Part shown: piece by piece, positions 1 to 6,383 of the stretch
Layout of the letters: the number at the start of each line of letters is the position of its first letter
Numbering within the stretch: position 1 is the stretch's first letter
Assembly (NCBI GenBank): GCA_023396625.1
Contig: JAEWVY010000387.1
Coordinates: 1 to 8,608, forward strand
Direction of reading: 5' to 3'
Source: Pseudomonadota bacterium
Lineage (GTDB): Bacteria; Pseudomonadota; Gammaproteobacteria; Burkholderiales; Burkholderiaceae_C
Length of the DNA stretch: 8,608 nt
Translations under genes and position numbers: made by a program
Notes under the pieces: generated by a model
The model's database searches: none
What the model saw: the letters and a program-made list of their open reading frames with translations, nothing else
Told to the model about the DNA's origin: nothing

Positions 1-2
1 CG

Positions 3-1580
3 TCAGGGCGGGGTGAGCACGGTGGGCAGGGCCTGCGGGGCCATCCGCGGATAGTCGCGGCTGAAGTGCAGGCCCCGGCTCTCGTGCCGGGCCTGGGCGG
101 ACTTCACGATCAATTCGGCGACGGTCACCAGATTGCGCAATTCCAGCAAGTCGCGCGTGACGTGGAACGCGCTGTAGAACTCCTGAATTTCCCGCTGCAG
201 CAGCGCGATGCGATGTGCTGCCCGGTCCAGCCGCTTGTTGGTGCGCACAATGCCCACGTAGTCCCACATGAAGCGGCGCAGTTCGTCCCAGTTGTGGGAG
301 ATCACCACCTGTTCGTCGGCGTCGGTGACGCGGCTGTCGTCCCACGGGGGCATTGACGGGGGCGTGGACGGCGTGTCGCCGCGGATCGATTGCGCGGCGG
401 CTCGGGCGAAGACCAGGCATTCGAGCAGCGAATTGCTGGCCAGCCGGTTCGCGCCGTGCAAGCCCGTGCAGGTGGTCTCGCCAACCGCGTGCAGCCCGGG
501 CAGGTCGGTGCGGCCCTGCAGATCGGTCAACAGGCCGCCGCAGGTGTAGTGCGCCGCGGGGACCACGGGAATGGGTTGCGAGGTGATGTCGATCCCCAGC
601 GCCAGGCAGCGTGCGTGGATGTTCGGAAAGTGTTGGCGGACAAAGTCGGCGGGCTGGTGAGAGATGTCCAGGTGGACGCAGTCCAGGCCGTGTTTCTTCA
701 TTTCGAAATCGATCGCCCGCGCGACCACGTCGCGCGGCGCCAGTTCGGCGCGGGCGTCGTGCCCCGGCATGAATCGTGTGCCGTCCGGCAGCAGCAGCCG
801 GCCACCTTCGCCGCGCACGGCTTCGGAGATCAGGAACGACTTGGCGTGCGGATGGTATAGGCAGGTGGGGTGAAACTGGATGAATTCCATGTTTCCGACA
901 CGGCATCCGGCGCGCCAGCCTGCGGCGATGCCGTCGCCCGTGGCGGTGTCCGGGTTGGTCGTGTACAGGTAGACCTTGCCGGCGCCACCGGTGGCCAGCA
1001 GAGTGTGCGGCGCACGAAAGGTGCGCACCGTGCCGGTGGATTCGTCCAGGGCGTACAGACCCCAGCACCGGTTGTCGCTTCGGCCCAGCTTGTGTCCGGT
1101 GATCAGGTCCACCAGCATGTGCTGCTCGAACACGGTGATGCCGGCTGTGCCGCGCACCTGCCTGATCAGGGTGTCCTGCACGGCGGCGCCGGTGGCGTCG
1201 GTGGCATGCACGATGCGGCGTTGGCTGTGGCCGCCTTCTCGCGTGAGGTGCAACTGCCCGCCTTCGGTGCTGAAGGGCACGCCCAGTTGCCGCAGCCAGG
1301 CGATGTTTTCAGGTGCGTGCTCGACGACGAAGCGCGTGGCATCGAGGTCGCACAGCCCGGCGCCCGCCACCAGCGTGTCCTGGGTGTGCGCTTCGAAGCT
1401 GTCGTCCCGGGCGAGCACCGCGGCAATGCCGCCCTGGGCCAGGGCGCTGGCGCCGTCGACCAGCGCGCGCTTGGTGAGCACGGCCACGCGATGGGTCGGA
1501 GCCAGATGCAGCGCGGCGCTCAGCCCGGCCAGGCCGCTGCCGACGATGAGGACGTCGAAATTCAGGGGATTCCGGGGCAT
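3..1580 (-). CDS. nadB: L-aspartate oxidase NadB, complete
   Basis: FAD enzyme that oxidises L-aspartate to iminoaspartate, which quinolinate synthase NadA then uses; first step of de novo NAD synthesis in the cytoplasm. At 525 residues it is close to the E. coli enzyme (about 540). Seen: dinucleotide-binding GSGLAG at residues 14-19, SALAQGGIAA at 45-54, TREGGHS at 113-119, QFHPT at 235-239, RGEGG at 256-260, APRDVVARAI at 281-290, AAHYTCGG at 342-349 and GLHGANRLASNS at 373-384. Matching to E. coli from memory, the active-site residues Glu115, Gln235, His237, Glu253, Arg283, His344, Arg379, Ser382 and Ser384 are all present; Ser252 replaces E. coli Thr259. The helical C-terminal domain covers about 425-510. 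An in-frame TAA three codons before the ATG fixes the start, yet no Shine-Dalgarno sequence precedes it. It lies 41 bases after the scpA stop and is probably cotranscribed with it. The related fold of succinate dehydrogenase is excluded by the NadB-specific motifs. Confidence 0.97.
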   Translation of the reverse strand: MPRNPLNFDVLIVGSGLAGLSAALHLAPTHRVAVLTKRALVDGASALAQGGIAAVLARDDSFEAHTQDTLVAGAGLCDLDATRFVVEHAPENIAWLRQLGVPFSTEGGQLHLTREGGHSQRRIVHATDATGAAVQDTLIRQVRGTAGITVFEQHMLVDLITGHKLGRSDNRCWGLYALDESTGTVRTFRAPHTLLATGGAGKVYLYTTNPDTATGDGIAAGWRAGCRVGNMEFIQFHPTCLYHPHAKSFLISEAVRGEGGRLLLPDGTRFMPGHDARAELAPRDVVARAIDFEMKKHGLDCVHLDISHQPADFVRQHFPNIHARCLALGIDITSQPIPVVPAAHYTCGGLLTDLQGRTDLPGLHAVGETTCTGLHGANRLASNSLLECLVFARAAAQSIRGDTPSTPPSMPPWDDSRVTDADEQVVISHNWDELRRFMWDYVGIVRTNKRLDRAAHRIALLQREIQEFYSAFHVTRDLLELRNLVTVAELIVKSAQARHESRGLHFSRDYPRMAPQALPTVLTPP

Positions 1581-1621
1581 GGCGAGTTATTTTGGGGGGA
1601 GCGGGTCGTTGCCGGAGTCCG

Positions 1622-2476
1622 TCAGGCGGGCGTGTAGGCCAGGCGGACCCAGATGGGCGCGAAAGCTTCGGCCTGGGTGATTTCGATCAACGATTCCTTG
1701 GCCAGTTCGAGCAGGGCAATGAACGTCACCACCAGCACTGGTGCGCCCCTGGCGGGGTCGAACAGGGCGGCGAATTCGACGAAACGCTGGCCCTGGAGCC
1801 GGCGCAACACCTGGCTCATGTGCTCGCGCACGCTCAACTCTTCGCGGCTGATGTGGTGCCGCTGCACGAGGCTGGCGCGCTGCAGGATCTCGCGCCAGGC
1901 CGCCTGCAGGTCGGCCATGCACACGTCGGGAAGGCGCGGCTGGATCGCCTGTTCGATGTAGACCTGCGCTCGGATGAAATCGCGGCCCGCTTGCGGCACG
2001 GCGTTCAGGCGCGCGGCGGCCAGCTTGATCTGCTCGTACTCCAGCAGCCGGCGCACCAGTTCGGCGCGAGGGTCCTCGGGTTCGTGGCCCTCGGCCGCCT
2101 TGCGCGGTGGCAGCAGCATGCGCGACTTGATTTCGATCAACATCGCGGCCATGAGGAGATATTCGGCAGCCAGTTCCAGATTGCGGCCGCGGATTTCATC
2201 GACATAGCTCAGATACTGGCGCGTGAGCGCCGCCATGGGGATGTCGAGAATGTTGAAATTCTGCTTGCGGATCAGGTACAGCAGCAGGTCCAGTGGCCCC
2301 TCGAAGGCCTCCAGGAACACCTCCAGCGCGTCCGGCGGGATGTAGAGGTCGGTGGGCAGCGCGAACAGGGGTTCCCCGTACAACCGCGCCACAGCCACGT
2401 GATCCACCACCTCGGGCATGTCGGCCGCTGGCGTCGCGATGCCGGATTCCGCAGCCACAGGGGTGGGCATGGCCAT
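1622..2476 (-). CDS. scpA: Segregation and condensation protein ScpA
   Basis: Kleisin subunit of the bacterial condensin SMC-ScpAB: it bridges the SMC heads and binds an ScpB dimer to organise and segregate the chromosome. The protein has 284 residues, within the family's range. The signature helix FEGPLDLLLYLIRKQNFNI is at 58-76, followed by LTRQYLSYV (84-92) and the AAEYLLMAAMLIEIKSRMLL region (103-122). The C-terminal winged-helix half includes VTFIALLELAKESLIEITQAE at about 250-270, the part that contacts the SMC head in known kleisins. Residues 1-50 precede the conserved core and are poorly conserved, so starts at 2470 or 2419 are also possible; an in-frame TAA five codons before 2476 bars any start further upstream. 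There is no Shine-Dalgarno sequence, and the upstream DNA is AT-rich with a promoter-like -10. The stop is 41 bases before nadB. No scpB is visible in the window. Confidence 0.95.
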   Translation of the reverse strand: MAMPTPVAAESGIATPAADMPEVVDHVAVARLYGEPLFALPTDLYIPPDALEVFLEAFEGPLDLLLYLIRKQNFNILDIPMAALTRQYLSYVDEIRGRNLELAAEYLLMAAMLIEIKSRMLLPPRKAAEGHEPEDPRAELVRRLLEYEQIKLAAARLNAVPQAGRDFIRAQVYIEQAIQPRLPDVCMADLQAAWREILQRASLVQRHHISREELSVREHMSQVLRRLQGQRFVEFAALFDPARGAPVLVVTFIALLELAKESLIEITQAEAFAPIWVRLAYTPA

Positions 2477-2487
2477 GTGTTTGCTAT

Positions 2488-2493
2488 GTTATA
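2488..2493 (-). promoter_or_regulatory. Candidate -10 element for scpA
   Basis: Read on the minus strand the hexamer is TATAAC, five of six matches to TATAAT, inside a stretch that is far more AT-rich than its surroundings (2477-2510 is about 26% G+C). It ends 11 bases before the scpA ATG, so a transcript starting the usual 6-7 bases downstream would have a leader of only about 5 bases. No recognisable -35 lies 16-18 bases upstream; that place is taken by the inverted repeat at 2497-2514. Inferred from sequence only. Confidence 0.4.
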
Positions 2494-2496
2494 TAT

Positions 2497-2514
2497 AGCT
2501 AAATAAGCTTAGCT
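2497..2514. repeat. Inverted repeat upstream of scpA, possible operator
   Basis: AGCTAA and its exact reverse complement TTAGCT are separated by six bases; the centre also contains the 8-base palindrome TAAGCTTA (2504-2511). It sits directly upstream of the candidate -10 of scpA, where a regulator could replace or block -35 contacts. No poly-T follows on either strand, so it is not an intrinsic terminator. The half-site matches no regulator I can name. Confidence 0.35.
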
Positions 2515-2543
2515 GACGCTGGATAGTGGCAAAAAACTTACCA

Positions 2544-2756
2544 TCAACCGCGAGTCTGGTAGACATAGGCCTGCTGGCGTACGCGGGCCGCATCGAACTC
2601 GCGCTGGGCATCCCGGTCCACGGGGCGGTCCCACAGCAGCGCCCGGCCAGCGCGCTGCTCGGCATCCAGTTGCGGCTGGCTTGTCTTGAGCTCGTCGATG
2701 AACTGTGTGGCTTCGGAGGTGTAGTGGGGGCGGCGGAAGAAGTTGGCGAGCGACAT
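2544..2756 (-). CDS. DUF3460 family protein, 70 residues
   Basis: Small soluble protein of unknown function, found mainly in Burkholderiales and often encoded beside scpA. The family pattern is visible: a short aromatic N-terminus (NFFRRPHYTSEATQFIDELK, 5-24), a Gln/Leu-rich helix, then the conserved AEQRAGRALLWD (32-43) and a C-terminal AYVYQ (63-67). It has no signal peptide or membrane segment. The length is normal for the family. An in-frame TAG two codons before the ATG fixes the start, but the upstream bases are pyrimidine-rich with no Shine-Dalgarno sequence. It is transcribed towards scpA, with 67 AT-rich bases between them, and diverges from the lipoprotein gene across 71 bases. The position suggests a housekeeping role tied to this locus, but no function can be inferred. 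Confidence 0.88.
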   Translation of the reverse strand: MSLANFFRRPHYTSEATQFIDELKTSQPQLDAEQRAGRALLWDRPVDRDAQREFDAARVRQQAYVYQTRG

Positions 2757-2827
2757 AGACTATGGTGCGGTGAGGAGACGAGCCCGGAGCCCGAACGGAG
2801 GGGCCGGGCCATTTTACCGGGGGAAAC

Positions 2828-3322
2828 ATGCTGAAGAAGCTGCTGGTTGTGGCCGTTTTGGTGGTGTTGGGAGGGTGTGATGCCCAGCGCATCAGCGAAC
2901 TGGAGGAGGGCGTGGCGACCGAATCCGATGTGCGGGTCCGGTTTGGCGAACCGGAAGCGATCTGGGAGGGGGACGGCGGCGCGCGCGTTCTCGAATACAA
3001 CCGCCAGCCCGCCGGCCTGCAGAATTACATGATCACCATCGGGGCCGATGGCCGCATGAGTGCCTTGCGCCAGGTGCTCACGCCCGCGAATTTTTCACGC
3101 GTCCAGCCAGGCATGACGATGGCGCAGGTGCGGCGGATGCTGGGCAAGCCGGCCCGGGTGGCTCCGTATCCCCGCCAGCGCGAGACGCACCATGAATGGC
3201 GCTATCTGGAGCCGCCCAATACCGTGATGGTGTTTGCCGCCGTCTTCGGCCCGGAAGATCGTGTGCTGCGCACCGACATCCGAACCGACCCGGATGCCGG
3301 CGTGCACGGTGGAGGACGTTGA
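2828..3322 (+). CDS. Lipoprotein with tandem BamE/SmpA-like repeats
   Basis: Predicted lipoprotein of 164 residues. The N-terminus has two lysines, a hydrophobic stretch and a lipobox LGGC (14-17), so signal peptidase II should cleave before Cys17. Two stretches resemble the SmpA/OmlA (BamE) fold: about 22-75, with ELEEGVATESDVRVRFGEP at 24-42, and about 88-152, with RVQPGMTMAQVRRMLGKP at 91-108 followed by a strand-rich part containing HEWRYLEP (122-129). BamE itself is an outer-membrane assembly factor with one such repeat and about 110-120 residues, so the doubled form is probably a relative and I give no bamE symbol. The mature +2 residue is Asp18, which in E. coli tends to keep lipoproteins in the inner membrane. 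GGGGG at 2819-2823 lies 4 bases before the ATG. The next gene, hyfB, starts 74 bases downstream; a shared role is not evident. Confidence 0.82.
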   Translation: MLKKLLVVAVLVVLGGCDAQRISELEEGVATESDVRVRFGEPEAIWEGDGGARVLEYNRQPAGLQNYMITIGADGRMSALRQVLTPANFSRVQPGMTMAQVRRMLGKPARVAPYPRQRETHHEWRYLEPPNTVMVFAAVFGPEDRVLRTDIRTDPDAGVHGGGR

Positions 3323-3365
3323 ACCTTCCGGCGGACATTGACAAAAATCCGGCCAGGCTTGCCTC

Positions 3366-3372
3366 GAGGGGG
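3366..3372 (+). promoter_or_regulatory. Strong Shine-Dalgarno for a leader frame before hyfB
   Basis: GAGGGGG is the best ribosome-binding match in the 74-base gap. Its GAGG (3366-3369) is spaced 7 bases from the ATG at 3377, the start of a 15-codon frame, but 27 bases from the hyfB GTG at 3397 and 42 from the ATG at 3412. It is therefore placed for the short frame and not for hyfB. Confidence 0.4.
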
Positions 3373-3376
3373 TAAG

Positions 3377-3424
3377 ATGGAAATCAGGTCTGACATGTGC
3401 CATTTCATTCCATGCATCGATTGA
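3377..3424 (+). CDS. Possible 15-residue leader peptide overlapping hyfB
   Basis: A short frame reading MEIRSDMCHFIPCID, preceded by a well-spaced GAGG. Its stop (TGA, 3422-3424) lies inside hyfB, downstream of both possible hyfB starts, in a different frame. This geometry would allow ribosomes ending the leader to re-initiate on the nearby hyfB ATG at 3412. It contains two cysteines and a histidine but has no repeated codon run typical of amino-acid attenuators. It may equally be chance; the frame is too short for coding statistics. No homologue is known to me. Confidence 0.25.
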   Translation: MEIRSDMCHFIPCID

Positions 3425-5436
3425 CCCTGCCTGCTGCCTGGGTTCATCTCGACTGGGTGCTTCTGGTCGTGGCGGCCTGGCTGCTGGTGGGCGTGCTGGG
3501 CGTGGTGGCGTTGCGCCGTTTCCGGTTCGTGGCCGTCGTGCTGTTTCCGGCAGGCGCCTTTTTTTCGGTGCTGCTGGTGGCGGTTGCGCTCAGTGCCGCA
3601 TTCTCGGGTCCCGAGGTGGCGGTCCTGCCGCTGGGGCTGCCCCAACTGCCGTTTCACCTCCGTCTGGATGCTCTGTCTGCGTTTTTCCTGATGCTGATCG
3701 GCGGCGTGTCGGCCGGCGTGTCGGCGTTCGCCGCGGGCTATTTCCGCAAGGGGGAAGGGACGCCTCCTGGACTCATCTGTTTGGAATACCACGTCTTTCT
3801 GGCCAGCATCGCCATGGTCGTCGTGGCCGACGATGCCTATGTCTTCATGGTGGTCTGGGAGACCATGGCGTTTTCGTCATTTTTTCTGGTGATGGCCAAT
3901 CACCGCATTCCGGAGATTCGTCGCGCCGGGTACCTCTACATGCTGGTGGCGCACATTGGTGCTCTGGGTATTCTGTTGTGTTTCGGTGTCCTGCAGGCCA
4001 ATACCGGAGACTACACGTTTGCCAACATGCGGGCGCAGCAACTGTCGCCCTTCTGGGCGTCCACGGCGTTCGTGCTGGCAGTGTTCGGCTTCGGGGCCAA
4101 GGCGGGCCTTCTGCCTCTGCACGCCTGGCTGCCCGAGGCGCACCCGGCGGCGCCTTCGCCGTTTTCAGCGCTGATGAGTGGCGTGATGCTGAAGATCGCG
4201 CTCTACGGCATTCTCAGGGTGGCGTTCGACCTGCTGCAGACGAAAATCTGGTGGTGGGGCGTGTTGTTGATGGGCTTCGGGCTCGTCACGGCCTTGTTCG
4301 GCGTGGTGTTTTCAACGGTCCAGATCGAGATGAAGCGCCTGCTGGCCTATTCGTCGATCGAAAATATCGGTCTGATCACCGCCGGTTTTGGTCTGTCGCT
4401 GCTTTTTTCGGCGTACGGCATGCATGCGTTGTCCGCGCTGGCGCTGACGGCGGCCCTTTATCACACGGTCAGCCACGCCTTCTTCAAGAGCCTGCTGTTC
4501 TGCAGCACCGGGGCCGTGATGCACGCCACCGGAGAACGCAGCCTGGGCAAGCTGGGGGGCTTGATGCGCACCATGCCCTGGGTGGCGTGGCCGACGCTGG
4601 TCGGCGTGCTGGCTTGCGCGGGCATGCCGCCGTTTGGCGGGTTCGTCGCCGAATGGCTGCTGCTGCAGAGCTTTCTGTTCACGACTGGATTGCCCAATTC
4701 GTTTCTGGACATGCTGGTGCCGGTGATGGCGGCGCTGATCGCCCTGATCGCAGCGTTGTCGGGATATACCATGGTCAAGTACTTTGGCGTGATTTTCCTC
4801 GGGCGTCCCCGCGAGGAGAAGCTGTCCGCCGCGCACGACGCGGGAGGCTGGGAGCGCCTGGGTATGGTCTGGCTGGTGGCCGGCTGTGCGGTGCTCGGGT
4901 TGTTCCCGGGTCAAGTGATTGGCTTGATCGATCCTGTGACGCAGCGGCTGGTTCATGCGGGCCTGGCGCAAACCGTGGCCGAGCATGGCTGGCTTCTGGT
5001 GCCCGTCAGCATGGAGCGTGCGAGTTATTCGCCGGTCATCTTCCTTCTGGGCGTGCTGGGCAGTTTCGGCTGCACCTATGTCCTGGTCCGCAAGTTCTAT
5101 CACGGACGGATGCGCCGGGTGGCGCCCTGGGATTGCGGCTACCCGTGGCAAACGGCCCGGATGCAGGACACGGCGGAAGGTTTCGGACAGCCGATTCGGC
5201 AGATCTTCGAACCTTTTTTCCGCATGAGCCGACAATTGCCCAAGGCCACGGATGAAAAGCCGAGTTACTGGGTGACGGTGGAAGACCCCTTGTGGCACGC
5301 CCTGTATCTGCCGTTGGCGCGACTGGTGGAGTGGGTGTCGCGGATGGTCGGGTTGCTGCAGCAGGGGCGTATTGCCGTGTACCTGATGTACAGCTTCGTG
5401 ACCCTGGTCGTGGTGCTGCTGGCGGTGAAGCGATGA
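3397..5436 (+). CDS. hyfB: Hydrogenase-4 subunit B-like antiporter subunit (NuoL type)
   Basis: Polytopic inner-membrane protein of 679 residues, close to E. coli HyfB (672) and the HycC/NuoL family. It is thought to form part of the ion channel of a complex I-like redox pump. Conserved residues visible: Glu155 in the WE of VVWETMAF; Lys235 and His242 in GAKAGLLPLHAWLPEAH (233-249); Lys266 in VMLKIALYG; His356, His360 and Lys364 in YHTVSHAFFKSLLF; Glu419 in PPFGGFVAEW. These correspond to the TM5 Glu, the TM7 and TM8 Lys, and the TM11-12 channel residues of NuoL/M/N. The proton-antiporter core runs from about 145 to 430. A loop with the family motif WDCGYP (578-583) and a final membrane helix (about 659-677) follow. 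Start: GTG 3397 has a weak CAGG 8 bases upstream and an in-frame TGA two codons before; ATG 3412 (residue 6) fits the E. coli N-terminus as well but has no Shine-Dalgarno sequence. The stop overlaps hyfC by ATGA. Confidence 0.93.
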   Translation: MPFHSMHRLTLPAAWVHLDWVLLVVAAWLLVGVLGVVALRRFRFVAVVLFPAGAFFSVLLVAVALSAAFSGPEVAVLPLGLPQLPFHLRLDALSAFFLMLIGGVSAGVSAFAAGYFRKGEGTPPGLICLEYHVFLASIAMVVVADDAYVFMVVWETMAFSSFFLVMANHRIPEIRRAGYLYMLVAHIGALGILLCFGVLQANTGDYTFANMRAQQLSPFWASTAFVLAVFGFGAKAGLLPLHAWLPEAHPAAPSPFSALMSGVMLKIALYGILRVAFDLLQTKIWWWGVLLMGFGLVTALFGVVFSTVQIEMKRLLAYSSIENIGLITAGFGLSLLFSAYGMHALSALALTAALYHTVSHAFFKSLLFCSTGAVMHATGERSLGKLGGLMRTMPWVAWPTLVGVLACAGMPPFGGFVAEWLLLQSFLFTTGLPNSFLDMLVPVMAALIALIAALSGYTMVKYFGVIFLGRPREEKLSAAHDAGGWERLGMVWLVAGCAVLGLFPGQVIGLIDPVTQRLVHAGLAQTVAEHGWLLVPVSMERASYSPVIFLLGVLGSFGCTYVLVRKFYHGRMRRVAPWDCGYPWQTARMQDTAEGFGQPIRQIFEPFFRMSRQLPKATDEKPSYWVTVEDPLWHALYLPLARLVEWVSRMVGLLQQGRIAVYLMYSFVTLVVVLLAVKR

Positions 5437-6383
5437 GCGCGTTGGGCATCTTCTCGCAGTTGCTGGCCCTGGTTGTGGCGCTGCTTCTCGCGCCGTTGCT
5501 CACGGGCTGGGTCAACCAGTGGCGGGCCTGGCTGCAAAACAAGTCGGCTCCGGGGCTGCTGCAGCCTTATCGGGTGCTGCACAAGCTGTTCCACAAGGAC
5601 CTGGTGATGGCCGAGCATGCGTCGCCGCTGTATCGTGTCGCGCCCTATATGATTTTCAGCTGTGTGCTGTTGGCCAGCGCCATCGTGCCGACCCTGTCGA
5701 CCGATCTTCCGCTGTCGCCCGCGGCGGATGCGATTGCGCTGGTCGGGCTTTTCGCGCTGGCGCGGGTGTTCATCTCGCTGGCGGCGATGGATGTCGGCAC
5801 AGCGTTCGGCAGCTTGGGGGCGCGGCGCGAGATGCTGGTGGGTTTTCTGGCGGAGCCGGCCTTGCTGATGGTGCTGTTCTGCGCTTCGATGATCAGCCGC
5901 ACGACGTCGCTCACCTCCATCGTGGAAACACTGGCGCACCGTGAACTGGCCATTTACCCGAGCCTGCTGCTGGCGGGGGTGGCTTTCACCATGGTGTCGC
6001 TGGCTGAGAATGCTCGTGTGCCGGTGGACAATCCGGACACGCACCTGGAGCTGACCATGGTGCACGAGGCGCTGATTCTCGAATATTCGGCCAGGCATCT
6101 GGCCCTGCTCGAGTGGGCCGCGAGCCTGAAGCTGTTCGCGTATTCCTGCGTGGGCCTGGCGTTGTTCTTTCCCTGGGGCATGGCGGAAGCCGACGCACCC
6201 CTGGCCCTTTTGCTCGCGGTGCCCGCTCTGGTGTTCAAGCTGGCTGTGGGGGGCATGCTGCTCGCGATGATCGAGACCGCCAGCGCGAAGATGCGTATCT
6301 TTCGCGTGCCAGAATTCCTCGGAACGGCTTTTTTGCTGGCGGTGATCGGACTGCTGGTCAATGTGCTGCTGGAGGTGAAATGA
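5433..6383 (+). CDS. hyfC: Hydrogenase-4 subunit C-like membrane anchor (NuoH type)
   Basis: Inner-membrane subunit of 316 residues, equivalent to HyfC/HycD of E. coli and NuoH of complex I. In that family it anchors the hydrophilic redox arm and, in complex I, helps form the quinone site and couples redox change to ion movement. Seen: GLLQPYRVLHKLFHKD at 41-56 after the first helix; GSLGARREMLVGFLAEPAL at 126-144 with Glu133 and Glu141; and the family loop LAENARVPVDNPDTHLELTM at 190-209 followed by HEALILEYS (211-219), with acidic Glu192, Asp199, Asp202, Glu206, Glu212 and Glu217. About eight hydrophobic helices can be read. The ATG at 5433 overlaps the hyfB stop by four bases; the weak GGTGAAG just before it suggests translational coupling. 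An upstream extension in the same frame would lie inside hyfB and is not credible. The stop overlaps hyfE by ATGA. Confidence 0.93.
   Translation: MSALGIFSQLLALVVALLLAPLLTGWVNQWRAWLQNKSAPGLLQPYRVLHKLFHKDLVMAEHASPLYRVAPYMIFSCVLLASAIVPTLSTDLPLSPAADAIALVGLFALARVFISLAAMDVGTAFGSLGARREMLVGFLAEPALLMVLFCASMISRTTSLTSIVETLAHRELAIYPSLLLAGVAFTMVSLAENARVPVDNPDTHLELTMVHEALILEYSARHLALLEWAASLKLFAYSCVGLALFFPWGMAEADAPLALLLAVPALVFKLAVGGMLLAMIETASAKMRIFRVPEFLGTAFLLAVIGLLVNVLLEVK

Noticed and set aside
3..1580. nadB as a fumarate reductase or succinate dehydrogenase flavoprotein
   Set aside because: The fold is shared, but the AAHYTCGG and GLHGANRLASNS motifs, the length of 525 residues and the absence of Sdh/Frd partner genes fit L-aspartate oxidase.
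2531..2561. Intrinsic terminator after the DUF3460 gene on the minus strand
   Set aside because: TACCA and TGGTA can form a 5-bp stem with a 13-base loop, followed two bases later by six T. The stem is weak, with only two G-C pairs and a large loop, and part of it is coding; the T-run may be just part of the AT-rich region before scpA.
3349..3366. Sigma-54 promoter before hyfB, expected by analogy with E. coli hyf
   Set aside because: A CTTGCC core is present (3358-3363), but the required GG ten bases before the GC would fall at 3349-3350, which is CC; the nearby GG is two bases off. No other -24/-12 pair was seen in the gap.
3362..3369. CCTCGAGG palindrome in the gap before hyfB
   Set aside because: A single 8-base palindrome with no second copy in the gap and no flanking symmetry; expected by chance in GC-rich DNA. 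It overlaps the leader Shine-Dalgarno sequence, which explains the GAGG better.
3338..3378. TTGACA (3338-3343) and TAAGAT (3373-3378) before hyfB as a sigma-70 promoter
   Set aside because: The hexamers are 29 bases apart instead of 16-18, and neither has an acceptable partner at the right distance. The TTGACA is a perfect -35 match, but I cannot complete a promoter with it.
3978..5255. 425-codon same-strand frame inside hyfB
   Set aside because: The product is Arg/Gly/Ala-rich without membrane helices or motifs, while the overlapping hyfB frame shows full family conservation. It is a shifted-frame shadow and no frameshift in hyfB is needed.
4312..5298. Long open frame on the minus strand opposite hyfB (328 codons)
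   Set aside because: It lies wholly opposite a gene with clear homology, and its product is rich in Arg, His and Gln with no domain. This is typical of an antisense frame in GC-rich DNA. The same holds for other long frames opposite nadB, hyfC and hyfF.
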